A stretch of DNA of 55,693 nucleotides from a virus. The DNA lies in the IMG/VR virus record IMGVR_UViG_3300045120_000102, positions 1-55,693 of that record; one strand, given 5' to 3'. Under the pieces are notes generated by a model that had not been told where the DNA came from, did no database searches, and saw nothing but the letters and a program-made list of their open reading frames with translations. Below, piece after piece: positions 6,764-12,566 of the stretch. A program made the position numbers and the translations under genes. Numbering within the stretch: position 1 is the first letter of the stretch; each line of letters begins with the position of its first letter.

Positions 6764-7164
6764 TTCCTCGCTGTCGTTAGTCGGTCGCGGATCTTCTCAA
6801 GCACGTGACGATCGGGCGGCAAACCGGTGGTGTTATCCAGGTGGTTGGTGAGTGCGTCACGGGATACAACGATCGTGTCAGATAGGACAGCTATCTCGTT
6901 GCGGGCGTTAGACAGCTCGTTGCGCAGCTTGCCCGCCTCTTTGCGGGCCCTGTCCGCGTCCTTACGCTCGTTGTCCGCTGCTGCTGCCAGCACCGCCATC
7001 TGCCCGAGCAGGACACCTGTGTAGGCGGCTTGTTTGCCGGCGACGTCCGCTTTCTGAACTGATCGGTTCGTCAGCCACGCGAACGTGGTGGCTAGGGGGA
7101 CGCCGATCAGGGCGCCGGCTGCTGTGACGAGGGTGGCGACCGCTCCCCAGTTAGCTACGTTCAT
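6760..7164 (-). CDS. Membrane-anchored coiled-coil protein (134 aa)
   Basis: ATG 7164 lies inside the end of the upstream gene (14-base overlap). One N-terminal membrane helix (AVATLVTAAGALIGVPLATT) is followed by a long charged coiled coil (residues about 60-110: NERKDADRARKEAGKLRNEL) and a soluble tail. The layout, an anchor plus a periplasm-sized coil, resembles a spanin-like or holin-associated factor, but no family was recognised. Confidence 0.7.
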   Translation of the reverse strand: MNVANWGAVATLVTAAGALIGVPLATTFAWLTNRSVQKADVAGKQAAYTGVLLGQMAVLAAAADNERKDADRARKEAGKLRNELSNARNEIAVLSDTIVVSRDALTNHLDNTTGLPPDRHVLEKIRDRLTTARK

Positions 7165-7645
7165 CGCCCAGGTCAATCTTGACCTTGCGGGCGTTGATGT
7201 AGTCGTTGACGGCGAGCATGGCCGCTGATGCTGACAGCCCGGACATGAACAAAACCCACATCGTTTCGCCGGCCGCGTACGCGGTGAACATTGTGGTGGC
7301 TGTCATCAGGCAGATAGCGGCATCGCCGGCCAGTTGGTACCCCCAACCGGCTCGTTCGCCGAGTTTCGATCGGCATCCTGTGACGGCGAAGTGGCGGACA
7401 GTCTGCCCGAGCCACACCAGCGGGGGGGCCAGGACGTGCAGGAGCGCCCACACCCAGTACACCCTTCCGGGTAGGGCAGCTGTGACGTCTATGGGTGCGC
7501 CGACACCAGAGCAGGCGAGGATGCCCCACAGGAACACGCCGATCAGGATGAGGGCGTGGTAGGTGGTGAGGCTGCTGAACAGCACATGCCAGCCGAGTGG
7601 TTCGTCGGCGCGGCGGCGGTCATGGAACGGATAGTGAACGTTCAC
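7151..7645 (-). CDS. Four-helix membrane protein (164 aa)
   Basis: GTG 7645 overlaps the upstream stop. Four hydrophobic segments: ALILIGVFLWGILACSGV, VYWVWALLHVLAPPLVWLG, GDAAICLMTATTMFTAYA and MWVLFMSGLSASAAMLAV. It lies between two other membrane genes in the lysis region. A holin or accessory lysis role is likely but not proven. Confidence 0.72.
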   Translation of the reverse strand: MNVHYPFHDRRRADEPLGWHVLFSSLTTYHALILIGVFLWGILACSGVGAPIDVTAALPGRVYWVWALLHVLAPPLVWLGQTVRHFAVTGCRSKLGERAGWGYQLAGDAAICLMTATTMFTAYAAGETMWVLFMSGLSASAAMLAVNDYINARKVKIDLGDERS

Positions 7646-7989
7646 CGTGACTCATCGGATGGGTCGATGTCCAGCACGATGTCTTCGTCGACGGGGAACT
7701 CGCCCGGTTTGGCCTGGTAGGTCTGCTGTGCCGAGCCGCCGAGGAAGCCGACCAAACCGCCGAAGATCAGTGAGAGCACGCTGGCGAGCAGTGTGTTGTA
7801 GTTCCCTGCGAGGTCGTTGACTTCAGGGTTGGCGAGGTTGTTCCAGACCGATCCGACGGAGATGACCAGCAGTGAGAGGCCGGCGAATACGCCGAGGATG
7901 ATCGCTAACCAAACGCGCGCGGCGTGGGTTTCTACGACACGGACCCATAGCTTGTGCTTAGGCTTCGGTTTCTTGTCGCCATTTTCCAC
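7642..7989 (-). CDS. Two-helix membrane protein, possible holin (115 aa)
   Basis: A basic N-terminus (ENGDKKPKPKHKLWVR) precedes a helix (VWLAIILGVFAGLSLLVISVG) and a second one (LLASVLSLIFGGLVGFLGG). An acidic tail follows. Basic end, two helices and short length match class II holins; the acidic C-terminus is atypical. Confidence 0.65.
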   Translation of the reverse strand: MENGDKKPKPKHKLWVRVVETHAARVWLAIILGVFAGLSLLVISVGSVWNNLANPEVNDLAGNYNTLLASVLSLIFGGLVGFLGGSAQQTYQAKPGEFPVDEDIVLDIDPSDESR

Positions 7990-7994
7990 AGTCC

Positions 7995-8240
7995 TCAGCC
8001 TGGCTGTGCGTGGCTGCCGGTGACCGCTTTAGGGTTCGGCCCATTAGCTGGCGCATGATAAACCGTGATCGCAGCCGCGCAGGAAGCGAAGAGCAGTGCT
8101 GCCCACCCCTTAGGTGTCTGCGGTAGCGGCTCATTGTTTTTCGCCCACCCAGTGACCATGATCGTCACCACCGACACAACGAACGTGGCCACCGCCTTCG
8201 AGGCGTATTTCACATACGCCAGCGCATCCGTTTTGGTCAT
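7995..8240 (-). CDS. Probable holin (81 aa, two membrane helices)
   Basis: ATG 8240 overlaps the upstream stop. Helix 1 is AVATFVVSVVTIMVTGWA, a short linker NNEPLPQTPKG follows, then helix 2 WAALLFASCAAAITVYHA and a short tail. The TPKGW linker and helix spacing are like the small holins found after lysin genes in actinobacteriophages. The best holin candidate of the several membrane proteins here. Confidence 0.65.
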   Translation of the reverse strand: MTKTDALAYVKYASKAVATFVVSVVTIMVTGWAKNNEPLPQTPKGWAALLFASCAAAITVYHAPANGPNPKAVTGSHAQPG

Positions 8241-8470
8241 TCAACCTCTCCTCTGAGCTCTCGTTTCACTTCGATGATGGCGTGCTCAGCCCAGTCATCG
8301 ACGAACCCGAAACCCTCCGTGCAGTAACACAACACATGCTTCGTGTCGCCCGGGTCGGTGTCCACGTCGATGATCGGGATGTGATGCGCCACAGCGTGCG
8401 TCAGGTCTTCGATGCGAGGTTCAAGCCGCTGCCACAACTGCGAGCACAGGCCGTCGGTCAGACCGCTCAC
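8237..8470 (-). CDS. Hypothetical soluble protein (77 aa)
   Basis: GTG 8470 overlaps the upstream stop (GTGA) and the gene's stop overlaps the holin ATG. It contains HHIPIIDVDTDPGDTKHVLC and DDWAEHAIIEVKRELRG. It has no membrane segment, unlike its neighbours. Not recognised. Confidence 0.65.
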   Translation of the reverse strand: MSGLTDGLCSQLWQRLEPRIEDLTHAVAHHIPIIDVDTDPGDTKHVLCYCTEGFGFVDDWAEHAIIEVKRELRGEVE

Positions 8471-8754
8471 AACCTGATCCCGAACCCGCCGAGAAAGTCC
8501 CTGACGATTGGGCTGCCGAACACCTGGGACACAATCGGGTCGATCAGTTTATCGTCAGCCGTCCCCGGGATGGCATCCGTGATCTTGTCGACGGTGCCCG
8601 AGGCAAGCTTCTCGGCAGCAGCGAGCTGCGCGACCACGGTGGCTTCCATCAGTTTCGGCATCCACTCCTTGAACAAATCGACGAGCAGATCCCGCAGTTT
8701 CGGCCACAACAGCTCGAACAGCTTCCCGACAACCACAGCCACCAGAGCATTCAT
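8467..8754 (-). CDS. Amphipathic helical protein of the lysis region (95 aa)
   Basis: N-terminal hydrophobic and amphipathic helix rich in Leu and Trp (ALVAVVVGKLFELLWPKLRD then LLVDLFKEWMPKLM). The rest is helical and ends in FLGGFGIRL. It may be membrane-associated. Coupled on both sides (ATGA, GTGA). Function unknown. Confidence 0.65.
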   Translation of the reverse strand: MNALVAVVVGKLFELLWPKLRDLLVDLFKEWMPKLMEATVVAQLAAAEKLASGTVDKITDAIPGTADDKLIDPIVSQVFGSPIVRDFLGGFGIRL

Positions 8755-8834
8755 GCGAAAACCGCCAATGTTAGAAGGTAGAAGAAGAACACGACGAATA
8801 TCGTGATCAGCACGCGGTTTACGCGGTCAGTCAA
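8751..8834 (-). CDS. Tiny membrane protein (27 aa), TTG start
   Basis: A TTG at 8834 overlaps the preceding mini-gene stop (TTGA), and the stop overlaps the next ATG. The product is TDRVNRVLITIFVVFFFYLL plus TLAVFA: a short polar end then one membrane helix. Support is the coupling pattern and the helix. Confidence 0.45.
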   Translation of the reverse strand: MTDRVNRVLITIFVVFFFYLLTLAVFA

Positions 8835-8905
8835 CCGAGCAGCACTATCAGGACGGCGACCAATACCACGCACGTCAGGAACCACAACCAGTCGTTACGG
8901 GTCAT
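8831..8905 (-). CDS. Tiny membrane protein (24 aa) directly after lysB
   Basis: ATG 8905 overlaps the lysB stop (ATGA). Product MTRNDWLWFLTCVVLVAVLI plus VLLG: a near-minimal single membrane helix. It is coupled to lysB and to the following TTG mini-gene. Confidence 0.48.
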   Translation of the reverse strand: MTRNDWLWFLTCVVLVAVLIVLLG

Positions 8906-9858
8906 GCCGCGCGCAGGTAGTCGATAGCGGGGCCGATGTTGTAGTTCACATGCGGTCCCGTCTGATGAACGAAGAACAGGCCCGCATCCCACAATGCTTT
9001 GAACATTGCGGTTATCTCGATCAGCCGGGCGATCTCACTCTTCGGGTTCAGGATTTCCAGCACCTGCGCGAGGATCGAATCAGGCCCGGACAGCACGTCC
9101 ATGTTCATGATGAATTTGTAGATCGCGGTCTTGTCTTCAGCACTCTGACCGGAACAGTCCGTGTACAGGTCCGCTCTGTGGGCGTAGTCGCGCCACCACG
9201 GCGGGGTGTTCGTCAGCAATTCGTCGGCGATGCCATGCGACGTTGCTTCCGCTGTTGGTGCGCCCGGATCGGCCCACGCTTTGCCCTGTTCCCGCATCGG
9301 GTTGCCGAACGTGACCGCTTTCAGCATGTGCTGTTTAGCCCAGTGCAGGCGCCCGCCCTCCGGTTCGATGGCGTACTTCCACAACTTGCTGGTGATGACG
9401 GCGCCCTGGCTGTACCCGATCATTGAGACGCCGTGCTGCTCGATGCGGCGCCGGTGCTCAAACCCGGGTTCCATCCGTTCGAACTCGACGCACGCAGCCT
9501 CATAGCCTTCGTCAACCGACTTGCCCATAGGGAACACCGCAGCCGGATAGCCGACCCACTGCCACCGATACTTGTTCTCGACAGCGCGGGCGGTGTCCGC
9601 GTCAGGGCCAACCCATCCCGGCACACCAGTACCGCACACCGTCAACAACAAAGGCCGAACGTCCGGGCCCGGTGGGCGTTTCAGGTAGCCCATCACATAC
9701 TTCGTCTCGGCGTTAATCACACCCGGCAGATACTTCTCCTTAGGGAGGCGTCCCTGCTCCTCATACCGTGACTGCATCTCAGCGACCGCCGCCGTCATCG
9801 CGTCGTCGTAGACGGTGGTGTCAGCCAACTCGTGGGCGTAGGAGAAACGTGGACGCAT
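8902..9858 (-). CDS. lysB: LysB mycolylarabinogalactan esterase
   Basis: 318 residues from ATG 9858. Alpha/beta hydrolase with the nucleophile S150 in MIGYSQGAV, LLTVCGTGVPGW near the oxyanion hole, Asp in DYAHRADLYTD and a C-terminal His in HQTGPHVNYN. LysB proteins cut the ester linking mycolic acids to arabinogalactan and free the outer membrane at lysis. The frame stays open upstream of the only ATG. Codons back to about 9936 encode RIGDDYVGIGSG...EEVRKIKAW, which looks like the peptidoglycan-binding N-terminus of LysB, but no ATG, GTG or TTG is present before the in-frame TAG at 9963. See findings. Confidence 0.9.
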   Translation of the reverse strand: MRPRFSYAHELADTTVYDDAMTAAVAEMQSRYEEQGRLPKEKYLPGVINAETKYVMGYLKRPPGPDVRPLLLTVCGTGVPGWVGPDADTARAVENKYRWQWVGYPAAVFPMGKSVDEGYEAACVEFERMEPGFEHRRRIEQHGVSMIGYSQGAVITSKLWKYAIEPEGGRLHWAKQHMLKAVTFGNPMREQGKAWADPGAPTAEATSHGIADELLTNTPPWWRDYAHRADLYTDCSGQSAEDKTAIYKFIMNMDVLSGPDSILAQVLEILNPKSEIARLIEITAMFKALWDAGLFFVHQTGPHVNYNIGPAIDYLRAA

Positions 9859-10000
9859 CCACGCCTTGATCTTCCGAACTTCCTCGCTGTTGTCTCCGCT
9901 ACCAATTCCTACGTAGTCGTCGCCGATTCTAATGATGTCCTGCTTTCCACCAGTCCGCGACTATCGCCATCTGGCTGACTTTCTTTCATCATGGGGCGGT

Positions 10001-10501
10001 TCAGCCAGCCTTCGCTGGCCGTCTGCTGTTGCGCTTACAGGGGAGACACACTCGCTGCCGCGCAGTCTGACGAGTATTAACCGCGTTGAACTCATGGCCC
10101 CACTTGCAGTGAGTGCTCCGAGCCCGCGGGTTAGTGCCATGCCTGCGCATGTCTTGCATATTCGCAAGGTGTGTGTCGTATCGAAGATTCTCGACACGGT
10201 TATCGGTTGGCTTGCCGTTGTTATGGCACACCTCAAGCCCGGGCGGGCATGGACCGATGAACACCGCCGCGACAAGCTGATGGACATAGCGGCTATTACC
10301 CTTGCCAAGGTTCACGTATTGGTGCCCTTGGCGCCGTAGGTGGCCGGGCTTCAGGGCACGGCCCCGGGCGAACCTCCGGCGTCCATCTGGAAAGATCACT
10401 ATCCGGTCAAGCGACCGGACCATGCCACGGTCGGATACCTCGTAACTACCTTCATATCCGGGGATTGGGCGCCATACTTCGGGCTCGTGGGTAACATCCA
10501 C
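10001..10501 (-). CDS. NUMOD4-HNH homing endonuclease between lysA and lysB
   Basis: 166 residues from GTG 10501, with AAAGGGGG upstream. EVWRPIPGYEGSYEVSDRG is a classic NUMOD4 DNA-binding motif. HQLVAAVFIGPCPPGLEVCH followed by NNGKPTDNRVENLR is the HNH core. The C-terminus adds a zinc ribbon (CKWGHEF...CLPCKR). Free-standing genes of this kind cut intronless or gene-less alleles and spread by repair. It separates the two lysins, and the damaged-looking start of lysB lies just downstream. Confidence 0.88.
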   Translation of the reverse strand: MDVTHEPEVWRPIPGYEGSYEVSDRGMVRSLDRIVIFPDGRRRFARGRALKPGHLRRQGHQYVNLGKGNSRYVHQLVAAVFIGPCPPGLEVCHNNGKPTDNRVENLRYDTHLANMQDMRRHGTNPRARSTHCKWGHEFNAVNTRQTARQRVCLPCKRNSRRPAKAG

Positions 10502-10584
10502 TTCTAGCCCCCTTTCTGCTGATACCAGATGGGCGGGTCAGGGGTCGGGATGCGTTAGCGCGCACCCGGCCCCGTCTATCAATT

Positions 10585-11925
10585 CTACTGTGTCTGTCCG
10601 ACTTTCCAGTCGTGGTAATCGGTTGTGCCGCAAACCTTGTCGCGGACTTCGCCGAGCGCGTTGACGAGCGTCTGACCACCCAATTGCGGCCAGCCTTTGC
10701 CGTCAATGCCGCGGAGTTGGTCCCAGTTCTCTTGCAGCAACTGCCGGTCGGTGAGTTGCTTCGGCGGCGGCTGGCTCGGGACGTCTGGCGGCGGGACCGT
10801 CCCCTCGACGTACTTGCGTACCGCGACAGTGAACACGTCCCACGGGAAGCCATTGCCTACGTCGGTGTGGTTTCCGATCCCCAACGCTTGGGTGACGAAT
10901 TTATGGTCAGAAATTCCCGGCCCCTTCGTCGCGTAGGGCGGAATGATGACGTTAGCCGATATCGTGGGGTACTTCTTGCAGTCCTGCACCGCCAGGTAAG
11001 CCATCACGTCGATAGCGCGCCCGAACTTCGACAACCATTGCTCGCGGGTCCATCCGGCGAATGAGCCGGCGAAGCAGCCGTTGATGCTGAACACGTTGGC
11101 GTCTAGGACGGACCATGAGTAGAGGTCGGTGTCGATCACGTCTACGACGGTGACGCCGTGATCGTTCGGGTCTTCGTGCACTGTGTAGTGGTAGCTGACA
11201 GCGTTGTTGCCGGTTGTGGAACGCATCCACGCAGCCAAATCAGTGGCGTTGCTGTTCGCTTCCTGGGTGTGGATGAACCAGTTGATCGGCGGACGGCTAC
11301 GGATGCTGCCGTGCGGGTCTTCGTGGTCCCAGCCGATCTGGTCTATCTCGTTGAAGTCCGGGCGGTTATCGGGCGCTGCTGGCACGGGTGGTTGTCCTTT
11401 CGCCACTCTGTCGTACAGTTCGTTCACCGGACCCCAGTGCTTCGCGTAAGCATCAGGGACACCTGACCGCTGAACCGTTTGCGCCCACTTGTTTGCTTCG
11501 AGCGCATTGTTAGCGGCGTACGGGGAACGTTTCAGCGAGCCCATGAACAGCACGGTGGAGTCGTGTAGGTCCATGCGTTTGCGGGTGCCTTCGGGGTCGC
11601 CGTATAGGCCGCCCCATCCCCACGGGTTCGGGTCGTTCGGCCCGGAGGTCTGCTGTTGATATAGCCCTACGCTGCGTGAGTCGTTGCCGAGGCTGTCGTG
11701 CGGGAACCGGTCGGGGTCGGCATCGAAGCACGGGTCTGCGTGATTACCGGGGCACCAGAACTGCCCGCCCGCCCCCACTTCCTGGGATACGGTCATCCCG
11801 GCGATGATGCAGGCGCCACGCTTGTCAGGCATGTTCAGCTCGTCGGCGACGGCAATCATCATGGCCATGACCTGCTCGCGGGTGTGCAGCGGCTTCGGGG
11901 CAAATGCGCCTTGAATGAAGCTCAC
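10585..11925 (-). CDS. lysA: LysA endolysin (lysozyme-like, amidase_2, wall-binding)
   Basis: 446 residues from GTG 11925. Residues about 15-175 look like a transglycosylase/lysozyme-type domain (E49 in TVSQEVGAGG, then SRSVGLYQQQ at 84-93). Residues about 195-375 match amidase_2: FIHTQE gives a zinc His at 219 and NHTDVGNGFPWD gives His 353. A Pro-rich linker (377-389) leads to a C-terminal wall-binding domain (390-446). It cleaves host peptidoglycan. HNH insertion separates it from lysB. The exact type of the N-terminal domain is uncertain. Confidence 0.9.
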   Translation of the reverse strand: MSFIQGAFAPKPLHTREQVMAMMIAVADELNMPDKRGACIIAGMTVSQEVGAGGQFWCPGNHADPCFDADPDRFPHDSLGNDSRSVGLYQQQTSGPNDPNPWGWGGLYGDPEGTRKRMDLHDSTVLFMGSLKRSPYAANNALEANKWAQTVQRSGVPDAYAKHWGPVNELYDRVAKGQPPVPAAPDNRPDFNEIDQIGWDHEDPHGSIRSRPPINWFIHTQEANSNATDLAAWMRSTTGNNAVSYHYTVHEDPNDHGVTVVDVIDTDLYSWSVLDANVFSINGCFAGSFAGWTREQWLSKFGRAIDVMAYLAVQDCKKYPTISANVIIPPYATKGPGISDHKFVTQALGIGNHTDVGNGFPWDVFTVAVRKYVEGTVPPPDVPSQPPPKQLTDRQLLQENWDQLRGIDGKGWPQLGGQTLVNALGEVRDKVCGTTDYHDWKVGQTQ

Positions 11926-11929
11926 AGCG

Positions 11930-12070
11930 TTACCACCAGTACCGCCGACCGCCTACGGGTCCGTTGATCTGACCGACCAGCAGCAGCACTACCCCGATGA
12001 CTAGGCAGATCCAGCCCAGCGTTACAACCACGGGCGGGACAGGAACGAGGTAGCCGAGGACGACGAGCAC
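11930..12070 (-). CDS. Small two-helix membrane protein ending PVGGRRYWW
   Basis: 46 residues from GTG 12070. In the frame with GC-rich third positions the peptide reads (IIILGI)VLVVLGYLVPVPPVVVTLG then WICLVIGVVLLLVGQINGPV and GGRRYWW, two membrane helices with a conserved-looking basic-aromatic end. It resembles small actinobacterial and phage membrane proteins (DUF6131-like, from memory). The first helix seems to begin about 6 residues before the GTG, with AAGAAGG at the right distance from ATC 12088, so a non-canonical start is possible. A competing frame (11922-12107) is discussed in findings. Confidence 0.6.
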   Translation of the reverse strand: MLVVLGYLVPVPPVVVTLGWICLVIGVVLLLVGQINGPVGGRRYWW

Positions 12071-12103
12071 AATTCCTAAGATGATGATGGTTCGGCCCTT
12101 CTT

Positions 12104-12229
12104 TCACTGGTGGTAGTCGCGGTAGTGGTGCTCTTCGAGAAGGAATGCTGACGCGGCGCCGAGGATGAATGCGGCGGAGAACGCGGCGAAGAACAGGGCG
12201 ACGATGCCGATGCCGAGTTGGATGGTCAC
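12104..12229 (-). CDS. Small single-helix membrane protein (41 aa)
   Basis: GTG 12229. TIQLGIGIVALFFAAFSAAF then ILGAASAFLL is one long membrane helix, followed by EEHHYRDYHQ, a His/acid-rich tail. It sits upstream of lysA. The frame is open further upstream, but that part overlaps the preceding gene. Confidence 0.55.
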   Translation of the reverse strand: MTIQLGIGIVALFFAAFSAAFILGAASAFLLEEHHYRDYHQ

Positions 12230-12239
12230 ATCAGGATCA

Positions 12240-12341
12240 TCAGAACGGCGGATCGTTGAACGTTTCGTCTTCGGCCACCTGGACCAGGTACACCGGATCA
12301 CCGACGATGTCGGTGGTGTCGAAGTCAAGGAAGTCGTCCAC
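12240..12341 (-). CDS. Acidic mini-protein (33 aa)
   Basis: GTG 12341 has AGAAGGG 6 bases upstream, one of the better ribosome sites here. Product MDDFLDFDTTDIVGDPVYLV then QVAEDETFNDPPF: acidic, soluble. It is the first gene after the tandem hairpins at 12356-12407, so it may open a separately started lysis transcript. Confidence 0.5.
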   Translation of the reverse strand: MDDFLDFDTTDIVGDPVYLVQVAEDETFNDPPF

Positions 12342-12355
12342 GATTCACCCTTCTC

Positions 12356-12407
12356 GTATAGGAAGTGCCGGGTTCCTATACCTGTCGCCGAACGGTTATA
12401 GGTTCGG
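12356..12407. terminator. Two tandem hairpins between tail and lysis genes
   Basis: Hairpin 1 has a perfect 9-bp stem GTATAGGAA/TTCCTATAC with an 8-base loop (12356-12381). Hairpin 2 has stem CCGAAC/GTTCGG with an 8-base loop (12388-12407) and contains the TAA of the preceding gene in its loop. Together they are a likely terminator or RNA processing site at the tail/lysis boundary. Confidence 0.6.
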
Positions 12408-12566
12408 TTCCTTCACCAGTAGTTGCCAGACCTGATCGGACTGCTCGGTGTCGAACCCGTACAGTTCGTCGAATGTTCCGCAGCGTTGGCAGCACGTCAG
12501 CAGCGTCATACGTTCGTTGTCCCGCAACGCCATAGCCATCACCCAGTCATGGGAACAGGCGGTCAT
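12396..12566 (-). CDS. Small zinc-ribbon-like protein (56 aa)
   Basis: ATG 12566 overlaps the stop of the repeat protein. CSHDW near the start and CCQRCGTF in the middle give a C-H...C-C set typical of small zinc ribbons. The rest (DELYGFDTEQSDQVWQLLVK) is helical. Last gene before the tandem hairpins. Confidence 0.6.
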   Translation of the reverse strand: MTACSHDWVMAMALRDNERMTLLTCCQRCGTFDELYGFDTEQSDQVWQLLVKEPNL

